From Turritopsis dohrnii (Eukaryota; Cnidaria; Hydrozoa; Anthoathecata; Oceaniidae), in the NCBI GenBank assembly GCA_027922465.2, contig BQMF02000226.1, positions 1 through 64,000 on the forward strand: 64,000 bases of DNA, read 5' to 3'. A program made the translations under genes and the position numbers. Shown in pieces: positions 36,858-51,800 of the stretch (position 1 is the first letter of the stretch; each line of letters opens with the position of its first letter). The notes under the pieces are model-generated. The model saw only the letters and a list, made by a program, of their open reading frames with translations. It was not told the origin of the DNA and did no database searches.

Positions 36858-39800
36858 AAACCCAACTAAACAAACAATGCATATCACCTTTGGATCTGAA
36901 CTGCGCACCCAACAACACTTTAACTGTGAAATTCAAATCGGTGATGAGTTCCACTTCCCGTTCGTGACCTGTCACCGAGTCCAGATCATTCATCGGTTCA
37001 ATGGATGTGTACGCGTAGTTACGTGGTGGCAACAGCATATAGAAGCTATTACTCAGCTCCGCAATCTGATGAGAAATGAAGAAACTATCAACACGGTCGG
37101 TTCGCGAAACACTGACAAAGCGGATCAGAGATTTTGACAGACTTGAGAGCTTGTTTTTGAAAATGCCATTAACAGAAGAACCTCAAACAACAGTCAACTC
37201 TCTGCAATCGCCTACAACAACCTGGCTCCTATCGTTACCTCACTCAAAGGTTGTCTATATCTTACGTTTATCTTTGCCTCAATTATGTGTTTCTAGTTAA
37301 TACTCGCTACATCTTGCAGCGTTTGAAAGAGCGAGGCACAACTTGTTTATGAACTCAACTATTCAAAAACTTTTTTTACGAATATAAGTTTCCACCTTTC
37401 CGATCTTTGAACTTTTGAATAAACATACAAAGCACTCCGATCTTTGAACTTTTGAATAAACATACAAAGCACTCCGACGAAACAATTCACACCAACGGTC
37501 AGATTAAAACTCATAAAAAAGAAGGAAACGCTCGAATTTTTTCATTCATAAAATGCATATCAAAATTGATGAAACCTTTTCAAATCTCTCTTCAAGATTG
37601 CGATCCCAACCCGACGGATTCCGAGAGTTCTCCATGTTCGGTTCTTCCAGAATCTTTCTGAAGAAAGAAATAAGAATTCAGTTACTAATTTGTATGATAT
37701 GATCATCATATGTATGATATGTTCCTCTGTGAAGAAACTTCTCAAGTTGTCAGTGAAAGAACGAAAGATCGTGAAAATATTTGAAATGTAGCTACAAAAA
37801 GATCATTTTCTCTTTTGCCGGTCTAACATTTACACATCGTAATGAAAAATTCTAAAAGACTTCTAAAAGGAGACGCTTAATTAAAAGAATTCAATCCAGA
37901 ACTCCTTTTAATTTTGGTGTGATATCTATTCTAGCATCGAAGGAGGAGCGCATAGATGATGCAGTTGTTGAGTAACATCGATACCTTATCTGTGAAAGGG
38001 TCTCCTTCGCTTTGGCAATATTCTCCACTGATATCAGGCCGAGCGGCATGAGCGCACCATCAATCCCACAATCCGTAGCAAGTATTTCTTTGACACTTGT
38101 CTAAAAACATTTCATATACATGAATGGTTGAAGTATATTAGAAAAGATGGCAGAGCTGCTTCGAGAAGAATAAAGGACGGTGCCATACCGCTGATTTTCA
38201 ATGACTGGTTGACCGCCGCGTGCAAATTCTTACGCGCCCTTGGTGTCGTGTGCCGCGTGACTTATCAAATGTTTATACAGGATGGTTCATTCAGTCGTAT
38301 AGTATAAAAATATATTGACACTGTTGAATCGAACTTACTATAGCTTTCATGAAACCTTGAAGATCAGCCGTCAACTTGGATGGAGGGGCATGATCTAAAA
38401 CAAACGGCTTCAACACTTGCTTGTGGTGTTTCAACATTCGCTCAGGATTTTTCTCCTTCACCACCAAATTATACTTTGGGAATTGATACACAAAACTAAA
38501 AGCGAAACACGCAAATAGTTGAATGTACACAAATTCCATACGATAAAATAATTTTTCGAAACTATTTACGAAATACTTTACAGCATTGTTAGCAAAAGAT
38601 AATTTTTCAAAAGTTATAGAAGGTTTGGCGTTTTGGGTATAATTTAGGACTTAATCGTGACGTAATACGGAAAAGAGAATCAAGTTCTGCAGCTCTGAAA
38701 AACCAAACATATGCTCATTTCCAGATTAGTCTGGGCCAGTGTGACCACACTTTCAGTAACCAGTTACTCACCTCTTCGTCCAATCATTTTGGGTTTTACT
38801 TCGGAAAATCTTCTTGAATTCCGATAATGCTTCTTCCGGCGTGTTGAACGGTGTCTGCTGATGTTGACCTGGAGAACCAATTCGTCCCCAGTTGTTAAAT
38901 AGAACCCAGATCCTTCGAGCTTTGTCATAGACGACCTAATCATAAAAAACATGCATCTACAATAATCGAATGAATTCTGTCAAATTTCGAACCTCCATAA
39001 TTCGAATCCCCTAATTCGAGCGAATTTCAATACTCCTCAACCTATCATTTCTTTGCAAATAAATCCGCAATTTCGAAACCTGGAATTTTGAATTACAGAG
39101 AGTGATCTGTCATTGAGAATAGTGGTTGAGCATGATAAAGAGAATCCAAGTACAAAACATAGAGAGCAATAAATTTCGATCTGTAGTTTCAAGCCAGGTC
39201 CTCACTCTCTTCCATCACTGATGATTTTGGAATGAACAGTGTCATGGCTTCATTTCTTTGTTGTTGTTTTTGTTTACTTTACGAAGAAAACGGCTGCAAG
39301 CAAATTTTGCAAGCTTTTTCAGACAGCTGTTTCGAATCAATAAAGAATAATTTGTTGCGGTTAACTTTTGTAACTTTGGCGCTAAATTCATGGATAGCCG
39401 AACGCAAATTGAAATTTCGCAAAAGTGATAAAGCATAGAAAGAAGTTTGAGAAAGGTGATGATGATGACATCAAACAAAAAATGAAGTCTACAAGTTTGA
39501 TAATGACACATCGCATCAATAAGTTCACAAGAGTCTTATTAACCATCACAAAAATCAGTAATAAAAATAATGCTTAAACATTCATAATGCGCTGCGCAAG
39601 TTGGGGTTATAATGGTTGTGAATAATGGCAATGCAATGACTTCTTCGTGTTTATTTTGATATCTCCATTAACAACTGTTGTAGTAAATGCGCATGCGTAT
39701 CAACGGTTCTTCGCATTCTTTCAAAACTTTGATCGAGTGCTCACTCAGTGTGTGTAGCGATTGCTAACTTGAGATTTAAAACCTTGTTTACGTATTTCAG

Positions 39801-42800
39801 TTGATTCGATTTTTCTGTCCACAATGATTTTCTCTATTTTGACTTCCTCCTTCGATTTTGTTACACGTTTGATCAAAGCGTGTGTCCAACATCGAGAGGA
39901 AATTCGAATGCTCAGAAAATTAGTTGATCAGTTATCTGTTTCGAATGAAGAGCTGAGAAACGAGCGAATTCAACTACAAGAGGATTTTTGGAAACTCAAA
40001 ATTGAATATTACAAGGAGATAGCCGATGTTAAGGATACTGAAGAAAAATGAGAAGATAGATTCGAAAGAGATCGAATTTTTTGATGAAAACGATCGTTTG
40101 CGTTCGAAAATTGAAGATCTTAAGCAGGTTGTGAAAGAATTGGAAAAGGAGAGAGAAGATTTCAAAATCGATCCTGTGAATTCGATTGAATGTTTTCACC
40201 TCAAAGAGTGTCGAAAAATGTTGATGGAATTCAGTCAGGAGGAAAGAAGTGTTTTGAAGTGGATTGTCGAAGGTCACTTCGATGTCTACAAAACAAAACA
40301 TTTCGGCGAGGAAAACCTGAGGGCTGATGTTTTGAAAGTTACATCATTTCAAAAAAGTGAAAAAACTGTTGAACTGATGTTCGAACATTTACAAGTGTTA
40401 CAGCGGAAGTCACTTCTAAAACTTTATAAAGTTTTTTCTCAAGAACTTCACAGACTCGAAGGAGAAGTTCGACGAGTCCAAAAAACTCAACAGGAAAAAT
40501 TGAATGATTTGAAATTGAGAACATTTTCAGAGATAGAACGTGTTGAAACTGTTGTGTATGGAATGGGAAAAAGTTTTATGGGAGGAGCTTTTAAAGTATT
40601 TTTAGATCGATACACTTGTTCTGCAGATGCATCTAAAAGGCAGTTTGCCATGAATTTTTATCAAAACCGGTATGATTACAGTCAAGAAATTCGCTTACCT
40701 ACGATATATGCTGCATTGAATTCAACGCGTTCAATGCTCGAGTCTTTTAAGATCGATTCTGTCGAAGTGGAATCGAGTCATTTAAAACTTTGGAGCACTT
40801 TCAAAATTCTATCAGAACCTCAATAATTTGTCTTTCCTTTTCTTTTTCACAAATTGCTTTTTTTCATTTCTTTCGTTTTAAAACCAAAAGCTTTTTCTCT
40901 TTTTCTTGGCTATAACAAGTCGAGATGATATGGCAGTTTTTTATTTTAAATAAAATGTCCTCTCGTGTTTGAATTTTTCTCAAAACTTTCAAAATTATTT
41001 TTTTTCCAAATTAATTTTCATCATTTTGGTTTTATAAAACTTGAAAACAAGGCGCGGACAAAGGAAATATTTTTCTTGCTTGTAACACATGCAAATAATA
41101 AAAATATCTCCTTTTTGGTGTGGCTATAGGGGAGGAGGAGGCCACAGTTTTTTAACAATTGAAAAATATTGAATGAAATATACTATTTGACAAACCTTGG
41201 TTAGAAAAACATACAGATACTGACCACTTGCTCACTTTCGTCATTTTTTCCAATTCAAAATGTTAACATTCGATTTGAATTTGGATCGAACTTTTTTAAA
41301 GTACCAGACACACTATTGTAATAAAACCTAGTCACATTTTAAAAATCTTTCTACGATCATCTCCTTTGCTTACTTTTTTATTTTTTATGTTTTTTTTCTG
41401 TTATGTTAAGAATTAATATTTTGATCATTTTTTATAAATTTCTTGATTTCCATCGACTTGCTTTTCAAAAAGGAAACTCAAGGAACACGCAAACTCTACG
41501 GTGGAGGGAAAACGCACGGAATGTAAAACTAAACAATAGGAAGGAACCTTTTTTGGGGGTTGTCCATATCTGCCTCCTCTCACAATTTGCTTAAGTTGCA
41601 ACATACAGTTATAAGGCATAAAACCCACATCCAGTCTAGGGGTAGGGAAAAGATTCTTCCTCCTTGAAAATAGAGAAAATCTTTGTTCGATTATTGAGAA
41701 GAAATTGTACAGTCCAGCTATGATAAAGTATGAATGTCTACTAGTCAGTTGTGATATAAAGGCAGGTAAACTCAAGATGGTATCAAAATGTCTTTTTGAA
41801 TTTCGGGAAATTTTAGTATGTTATTAGTAATGAACATCCGTCTGACTATAAAAGCTTCGTAGAGCATTAACTAACCTGCATTTTATAAAACATATTCAAG
41901 CCATACGTTCCCCATTTATATTGCACTTTACTTAAGGTGACGTCACAGTGAGTCTTGGTTTCTGGATCGATGTATACCTCGCTAAATAGAAAACAAACAA
42001 GATGTCACAGGTCAGGCAAATATGAAAAGAACGTTATTTCATCCTACTAACAATCTTCCTTCGCTTTTTTTTTCCGCTAAAAATCTCTCTCACAGTTAGT
42101 CAAAGAACCCCACATATATCGTTCATAGCAGCAATCTATGTTGAAAACACCGTCTATCACTTGGCAGGTCCAACTCGAAGAAAAGTCGTTCTTTTACTAC
42201 AATGTTTTGAAGGAGCGAAATCATCATACCGGGTGATGAACGCTCTCAAAAAAACCTTACCCATTGTTGATGTTTACAAGTTTGTCAACAGGAACATTCA
42301 GTGGATCCTCGTCGATCACAATGTCTTTGATCTTACTTTGGACTTCGTTCTCAGACTCCTCGAACACGTCTATCTTGAAAGGCAGTTCGTCGTGGGAGTT
42401 GAATTGAAAGCCGTATTCAAGTTCTGGTTCTTTCTGTTTGGTCGATGCCTGTAAAGATTCATGAAGATCACGTAGATGTTTTCCAACGAAAGCTGCAATG
42501 CCTTCATCCACAACGGACGCTTTTTTTCCTGACGTCTCAAACAAATCCTTAAAAATCTTATTTGTTTATTTATTTATTTATTTATTTATTTATTCATAAT
42601 ATTTATACAGGATAGTTTTATCAGTCTATAAATAAGACTGTTTTTCATAAAAGTGTAGTTAAAATGAAAATTTCAACTGTAAAAAGAACGAAGTTTATCT
42701 TGCATTTGGTGGCTGATAGTATGTTGGATAATCCTGTCAAACCATGTTTCGAATGAAACTCAAGAAGCCGACTTTCCGACGCTAGAGTCGCCGGTGCCGC

Positions 42801-45800
42801 AGAGAAAGTCAACAAAACCAAGTCGTCAAAAACGATCGGCACCAACATCCTACTATCCAAACCATTGCAGTCAATTTCAATTGCTGATATCAGGTGACAT
42901 TGAACCCAACCCAGGACCATCATATCGCTCCATTTGTGAAAAAACAATTCGTGTAAACACCAAAACGTTGCTTTGTGAATCTTGCAAATGCACGAGCCAC
43001 GCAAAATGCACCAATCAAACATCATCTATATTCAAGAATCCCCGCATAGCTGTCTCCTGGACATGTTCGACCTGCTCGTTGTCTTATCTACCGTTTTACA
43101 AGTGTGACCTGCCAACAACAACAAACATACCTGAAAGAAACACTCTCCTCGATGAGAATACACCTTATGAACCTCCAACTGTTTCAACACTCGATAAATA
43201 TCGTCAACACTTCTCCATTGCCCACCTGAACACACGATCCATTACAACCACATTAGCTCAATTTGAAGCAATGCTCAACACCCACCAATTTGACATTATA
43301 ACACTCTCCTAGACGTGGCTCGAGGACAATGCAAACCTGCTAAAATCAGTTGAACCTCCAGGTTACATCACGTGAACGCGTGAAAGGTGTTGGGGGTCGG
43401 CTGCTACATCAAGAACAGCATCGATGTGAAGAAGGAGAGAAAAGATCTCATCGATCTGGATGTCTCCGCCCGAACAACAGTGGATCGAAATCAAACAAAA
43501 CATCAAAAAATATTATCATCGGCAATTTTTACCAACCTAGCAGCAAGCAACAAGAAAATTTCCAATTCCTTGAAAAGTTCAAAACTTTAATTTCACAAGT
43601 GACACTGCTCCACGAGGGACCAATCATCATTACTGGGGATTTCAACACCGACCTTGCGAAAGAATCTCCAACTTATCCTAGCTTAACACGTCCACATGGA
43701 AGAAACCTTCGCTCAGAAATTCAACTCAAGAATAACATAGACATGACTGACGATTTTGAGGGTTCCTTCGCCCAACAAGCTGGTGGTTGTTTTAATGACC
43801 TTCCGAACAACTTGAAAAACATTGAAAAATTTGAAACGTTTTGCGGACAAATATTTTTCTTATTTTATTGATAAAGCCGTTGCTCCGGTTTACTCAAATC
43901 AATATCATATTCTTAATTCATAATAATATTATCACTTATCCTCCATTCTATTTATCGGTTAGCGTTACTTTTATTTCTGTTGAGTCTTCCTTTACTCCAT
44001 TGAATCATTTGCAACCATAGTTATAATTTATTTGATGTTACAAGCTTCATTATCCAACTTATTACTGCGACACCCCAATCAACTCTTCCACCACACTTGT
44101 TAGCCTTATTTCTCAATTTATTCAAACTTAGTATAAGTTATGTCGGTAATATTTATTATTATATCTTTTTTATATACATTATACGTAACACCATGCATAC
44201 ATATACATGCATGCATATATATATATACATTAATTATCCCATACGATTTCTCTGTAAGAAGAACCAATGTTGATGGATGCAGGAAATATCGATTAAGAAA
44301 AAAAAACATTAAACGAAGAAAACTTATCATACCTCTGCAACGTGTTTGAGTAGTTCTTTCTTCATCACTCCGCTTCTTTGAAGTGACGCCAGATCGAGAG
44401 CACTTTTACCATTCTTATTCTCAGTGGTCAATGGAGCACCGCCTTTTATCAGCTTCCGTAAAATTTCGACATTTTCGTAAGAGCCATACTAAAGACATTT
44501 CAGTAAAAATTTGGAAATCCATAAAACTGGACAGGAGGCTAACATGAAACCCTGTAACTGTGGTAATCAGTGCTAAATATAACACCCAAAAAATGTTTTC
44601 ATTTATCTTTCATTAATGACACGAGTCAAACTGTGTCACAACCAGTAGTGGTGGAGTAGGTACAGGTAATGGGAAGGGCGGAACCGCAAGAGTGGAACCG
44701 CAAGCGGCGAGTAAAATACACCTGACGATCTAACAATAGGGAAATATTTGGCGTATGAAACAATTGAAATCTAAGTTTCCAACATGTTTATAGCTAATGC
44801 ATGGTTGATATCTTACGATCAAATCTCACAAATGGCCTGACTTTACCATTCCAATTACAAATGAATTTATAAGAAACAGTAGAACACCTACTGGTAGCGG
44901 CTGAACGCAATAATGAAGACATGAATTGAATGATGCATCGAGATCCTTGAGGTTCGGCTTTCGTGTAAGAATCAAATTGATGATTGCTTCATCGTTCAAG
45001 CAGAGAGCTGTCATCAGAGCGGTTTTCCAGTTCTCCTATAAAAGACAAACGAAGAATTGATGAATTCTGTGGAAGTGGGTTTCCTTGCTTTCGAAACACA
45101 TGATTTGTAAGGGCCTTGCATGTTAGTTTATGTTTACAGGACTCTGAAGAAAGTGAGGTGAAATTAGACCATCATCAGTAAGGAATAAGACGATTGTATC
45201 CCAAGAGCTTGTTCAAAAGGCGGCCAGTTAAGTTAGTTTATTTTTTCAACTGATCATATTAAGACCTGATGTCAAATTTTCACATGCTTGTGAAAACAAT
45301 CATGAACTGAAGATGTTGTCTGTCATTGTTGATGACTGCTGAAGATTACTTCACAAGGATTATTCTTAAAAATTCTCTTAACATGTGTGCAAAACATTAT
45401 GTTGTATGCTGATGAATACTTTAAATCTTTATGCTTCACTTGGTAAACCCATCTTTGTTGGGCTGGGTTTTTCTTGTCATCTCATCACGCTAACACCCTA
45501 TTATCTTTAAGAATTAAACTTGCTCATAAGATCTGTCAAAAAAAAGCCAGGATGTGAATGACTGAAGTATCGAGAGAAAGTTATAGTGGTTTTAACAAAT
45601 ATTTTGATATTGGTACATATTCGTTTATTTCATAAAGCACAGCCATTGAAAAGATTATCTGGAAAGATTACCATGAATCACTGATGAACAAGTTATCTTA
45701 CATGTTGCAAGTTTATATCAACTCGATTCTTCACAAAATATTGGAGACAGTTGAAATCTGAACTGAATTTTTCAGCATGTTGCATTAAGATGACAGTATT

Positions 45801-48800
45801 GAGAAGGGTTGTTAACTTCCCATCACTATTGTACCTCACATCTAACGATGCACCGTGTTCAACAAGTAATCTACAACATAAAAACAAAACAAAAAGTAAA
45901 CATAAACAGTTTTATGATGATTGATTGTGATGATTATGAAGTACATTCATGAGATAAATGCATTTCTCACGAAATGCCATCACCAAGTTACTTTCTAAAC
46001 TTAAACCTAGCTTAGGTGCTATTTATCTATGCACTCTCCAGTTCATCCGTCCTGTCTGGATTTCAGTTGTTTGTGCATATGTGTTATCCAATTCAGCTGT
46101 CCCTTTCTTTTTTACTCATCCAACTCACAATCTACCATTTTATAATAATGTTAACATATGGGTCAATTCTCTTTGCCTTTTGTATGAATAGATGAGTTGC
46201 ACAGTTAAAAATGGAGATGGTCAATACTATACTTAAACTGTTGGCAATTTCAAATTGAGTTCAAGGAATTTTTTTTCAGCAATGGATTTATGCAAACACG
46301 TTCAAACCTTAGAAGATCTTCTTTATCATCATGAATGCTGTCTGACGACCAAATGTGGTGCAAAAGATACACCAAAGGAGTCCTTCCGTCTGTATCTTTG
46401 TGGTCAATCGTTTCAGGAGCATTTCCCAACAAGTATACCACAAGGTCCTTATTTGCTTGACCAGCAGCATAATGCAATGCTGTTGCACCATAAGAATCTA
46501 GAGCCGAAGGAACAATGCCATATTCAACTAACATCTTTGCAATCTAAAACAACAACAACAACAAGTAACAAACTATGAAATTGTTGATCATGCTGGCTTC
46601 ATGTGGTTAAAACACGAAAATTATGAAAAGGCAAAAACATTTTTAACACACAACTTTAAAAGAAAAACTTGCAGATGGAAGAGCAATGGATTCATTGCCT
46701 TAGGAAAAAATTCTCATACCTTTACAGATTCATTCTTAGGCTGTTTATCCCCACTATCTGTCTGAGCATTTCCATCAACGTTCACTTCAACTTCACTGGA
46801 ATCTATGTCCATCTAAAAACCACATGCAAAACAAAAACTTTTTTGAGAATAAATTTAAAACATTAACAGTTAGCGTTTTTAAAATGCAAAGAATATGTAG
46901 CACTTCCCTAGAAAACAGACACTCTACACATGAAAATTTTATCAAGATCTTTGTTTATTTGATCACTTGAAGAATTATTTCACCAAACTCACATTGTTAT
47001 CATTTTCATCCATGTCCTCATCGTCAACTTCTTCATCATCTTCCTCCTCCTCCTCCTGTTCTTCTTCTTCTTCTTCCTCTTCTTCCTCTTCATCCTCCTG
47101 AGCATTTTCTTCTTCGTCATCATCATCTTCATCTGATTCTATAATCCCTCTTTTACTGGATGGTTTGGTTTTCTTTTTCTCAACCTTCAACCATGAAATG
47201 CATGAAATGATTATGTCACAATCCAGACAAAAATAAATAAGTAAAATGTTTACAACACAATACATCATAATCATAGAAAGTTATCAACCAGGATAAACAG
47301 TTGAAATGAAGAAACACGTACGCACCTTGTGTGCCTCATTGAAATTCTTTGCCACGAATATTTCTGCTAGCAAATGTAGAAAACTTTTCTGTTTTTCATC
47401 TTTGGCAAGGAAGGCTGTCTTATCTTTTTGTTTCTTCATGATGGTCCACAGGAGTTGCATCTTCTGACAAACTAGGGCTGCCTATTAACAAGAAAACAAA
47501 CAAGTTATCACACAACTAGAAAAACAATGATGGTGTTGGTAGAATACTGATAGTCCATGGTACAGATTGGTTGTGAGCCTGGTCACTTGCAAATTAAAAA
47601 CAAGAATGTGGGAATACATACATACCAATGTATCCTTAAAAAATAATCTTATGTGATCAATACTGATCTTAGATTTTTTCATACAAGACATGATTTCCTA
47701 CAAAAACTTAATAATATCAATGAGAAGTTTTGTGCTTACCATAAAAGCATCGAAAAAAGGTATCTCTGCAACTTCTATCATTAAATATGCAACGCCATGC
47801 CAATCATTCTTAATGGCAACTTGGAACCCAGATTCATTTTTTTCTTGTGGTTGCACCACAGTGGCTTCGTACAGCCATTCGGATTCCTCCAGTGCTTTCT
47901 CGTATGTTTTTTGTTGCTCTTCAGTAACAGGAGTAACAACTTTACATGCTGCATCTGCACCTTGCTGCACTAACATCATAGCACAGCTGAAGGTTGAAAT
48001 AAAAGTAAAGAATCTGAGTTCTGTTGTCACGGAAACACAAAGGTGACATTTTGACTATTTTGTTTTTCACTTTTCTTTTTTAAATTTTATATTTTAATAG
48101 AGAAGCAAGTTAATGTTATATGCCACCATAACTGACACTATCAGGTAGACAGTAAGCAAGAACAAAACTGGTATGTGACTACAGACCTTTGATGACTACC
48201 ACGCAACGCCAGTGACAAAGGAGAGTTCCCATGACTGTCGGCATTATGCATCGAAGCACCCAACTACAAAATGATTTACAATATTTCACAAAGTACTTAT
48301 CTTATTAACTTATCAAATTTTGTAGCATTTAATGGATATTGAAGATTTGAAAAGACAAAGGAAGTTTTAGCAAATATAAATACTTTAATAAGATGGAGAC
48401 AGCACAGTGTGGAACCACGGAGGGCAGCAAGCAGCATAGGATTGTATCTGTTTTCATCATAATGGTTGATATATTGACAAAAGAGATCAGTTTCGCGTCC
48501 TTCTCCGTAAGCAGTTAAATCAGCAGATTTAACAGAGCATAAGGTTTTCACGATTGATATTGGGTCAATATTGGAGGCATCATTTTCACTAAACAGAAAG
48601 GCATTGACTAACAATCAGTTTTTGAGAAAAAAGGCTGTTTGAGCATCTTTTACCATAAAATACAGATTCCTCCAAAGAATTTAATGTTCTAATATTGGGC
48701 TGATACTATACGTTAAGTAAACTGAATAGCATGCCAAAATGGAAATGAATAATTATATCAGCTCACAGATGAATGTCATTTAGTAACAGGTATTTCTTGA

Positions 48801-51800
48801 ATAAATATTTCAGTTTTGAAGGCAAACCCCAAACAAGAGTAATGATTCACAAATTTAAATTTAAAGCTATAGCTGCATTATTAATCCCTATTCTCTCGTC
48901 AATCAGTACATTTTCATTGCAAAACGTTTTTCATAAAAGTAAAAAATCATTCACTTGTTGATTTTGGAAAAAGCATAATGCAATGGTAATCTTCCATGGC
49001 TATCCGCAAGGTCTCTTCTTGCACCATGTTCAATCAAAAAATCTTCCACTTCCGTCAGAACCTCATATCCCCCACTTGTGGTGTTTACTGCATGATGAAG
49101 TGCAGTCCGGCCATGCGCATCAACAGCATTTATGGAACATTTTGCATTTACCAGCTCTTTTGTGACAGATAGAGTTAGTTGGCCTAAAATCAAAGAAAGA
49201 AAATTTGTTGCAGAACACTTGTTCCTTTTCTTAATAAGCTGGTTCAGGAATATCCAGATCGTCACAGCTTGGACATAGGCAAAGGAATTAATCTTACGGT
49301 TTTCATTTTCAACAGCATATGATAAGGCTGAACGACCATACAAACCATCAGCTTTGTCAGGGTCAGCTTTTTGTGACAAAAGAATTTGTATGGCTGCAAG
49401 GCTACAGGGTTTCCTAAAATAAACAAAAAATGCAAAAAGGAAATTACAATTAAAGTATAAAAAAAAGAGATATACACGTCAGTTCAGTTTATTTGTTTGA
49501 TGTATTGTTTACATTAGTTTTTCATTGCAGTTTACGATAAGTTTTTACGTACATTGCTGCTAAACACAATGGAGGAGACATGAAGTCTTTCTTCTGATTT
49601 CCAGAAGGTAAGTTCACATCTGCACCATTTTCTATCAACATTTTCATTTCGCTGCTATCCATCTGAATGCCAGATTCCCTCATTTTGTTGATACACACAT
49701 GGAGTGCTGTACGTCCATATCTGTCTTGCCTGTTAATGAATTCTGAACTAGTGGTTTGGGACTTGGTTTGATTAAGGATTTCTTGTAAGACAGATAGTTT
49801 TTTATCATTTGATAAGGCTAGGATATGAAGTATTGAAAACAAGCCTAGGGGTCCATATTTTTCATGATCTCTTTTTACTTTTTCTTCTTTTATTTCCTCG
49901 TTGACCTTAAAACCTAAATCTGTTATGGCAGCATAATTGACCTGAAAAAAATGTTTCAATGAAAATGGATTACAGTTGACAAGATAACAATTTGTTTTCA
50001 ATAAACATTGTGTGTTTTTGGATTTATTAGAAGGCTAACTATAAACACAATTTTTTGACTTTTGATTCAATGTTTTAAAAAAGGTTTGAGTGTTTGAGTG
50101 ACTTTTCTTATATCAAAATTGGTTATTAACTATTCTAATTGATGGCATGAAAGTCTAATTCCATAAGCACACATCCTACATGATTAATTGATGCTCAAAC
50201 TACCAGTCCCTATTTCTTACAACAAGCAGGGATTAATACCTTAACATCAGTGGCATTCTCGGTAGAACTTTTCTGTTTTCCAATACTTATTGTTGTGTCA
50301 GGGTGATAAATTCTCAGAAAGGTACAAATAAACTCAGACAAGTTTTCTTTCATTTGTTTTGTTGAATCGTCAGAAACGTAAATGATACCAGCAATATGCA
50401 ATGCTGTCATGCCATTGTTGTCTTGTGCATTGATGTAATTTTTGGGAAAGGAAAACTAAAAAAAACATAATAAGTTGAAATTTAAGCCACAACATAAAGA
50501 ATTATCTTTAAGCAAAAGTACCGAAAAAAGAAATAAAAGAAAAAGAGAAACCTTTTCCATCATTTTTGAAAGGATATGTTTTGAACTAAACCCATTACAG
50601 TATCTGGCAATTGAATGCAACGTATTGTCACCATGATCGTTTTCACCAACTAATGGATCTGCACCAGCATTCAACAGTGCTTCACAGAATTGTGAATCAC
50701 TTTTGAACGATACCATCAAGGCAGTGTTTCCATCTTTGGTCAAGGCATTTATGTTGCAATCTTTCTTCAACATTTCCTCAATGAGCTGTTTTTTGGCTTT
50801 TACTAATTGTTCCTTGTAAATCTTTCTTAATTCATTCGCATCTGTATACTTGGCGGGGTTTTTGTACTATTGCAAAAAAGTTGATGCGTAAATTGAATCC
50901 AACAACAAATGTAATAAATGAAAAAATAATATCACTAACCTTTTTCGGGAAAAACTCAAATAAGTCTTTTGCAACATCCACATCAACAGCTTTGAACGCC
51001 AATAGTAAAGTGGTCTCCTTGTTGGCTATTGTGCATCCAACAGCTGGAGATGCACCATTTTGTAATAACTTAAGTGCAAGCGGAAAATTATGCTGAAATA
51101 CAAGAATGGTGTATTATTAGTTTCAACTAGCCAAGGACAGTTATTATACCAAATATGAACAATTTAAAACTGACTTTGTTGATCCTGAATATAAAGACAG
51201 CCACTTACTTGTTTTATGGCAATCATTAAAGGTGTTTCCCCGTTTTCATCCATAACATCGATCTCAGAGCCAGCATGCATCAAGAGATTCAAAACAGTTA
51301 AACAGATATCAGAACTTCTCTTTACAAACCGTGGTGCCTTTAAAACAACTCCTCTCTATAAAAATTATATCTACGTATTTATTTATTTAAAATGAATGAA
51401 TTCCTTCGCCGGTGAAATGCTATTACAAAAATGTAGAACTTACATTGGAAGACTTTTGATAAACAGAATGAGATGCCAAATGATGAAGCTAAAAACAACA
51501 AACAACCTGTACCATAGAAGAAAATTTTAAAACGGCTGGCTTTTACTTCAACACAAAGATATTGGCATGAAATTAAAATCAAAATCAAAGCAAAAAGACA
51601 ATATTTTCATCAAATAGTCTTTGAAAAGAACCCTAAAGCAGAGCTCCATAATCAACCACACAAATGCAAAAAAGGTTTTGCTCTTACCACAGTCCATCCG
51701 TTAACGTCAACAGCTTTCACATCTGCATTCTTCTTTTCTACTAAAAACTTGACAATGTCGATCATTTCTTGATCAAATTTCTTTGCAATTTGAGTCATCA

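Larger units (their letters stand above)
38772..41981 (-). other. WGR domain of the PARP gene
   Basis: Exons 31-32 encode VYIDPETKTHCDVTLSKVQY, KWGTYGLNMFYKMQ, then VVYDKARRIWVLFNNWGRIG and SPGQHQ. The W-G-R triplet and the N-x-F-Y-x-x-Q motif are both intact (residues ~2,000-2,090). In PARP1-3 the WGR domain senses DNA ends and activates catalysis. The two halves are separated by a 2.9-kb intron that hosts a nested gene. Confidence 0.9.
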
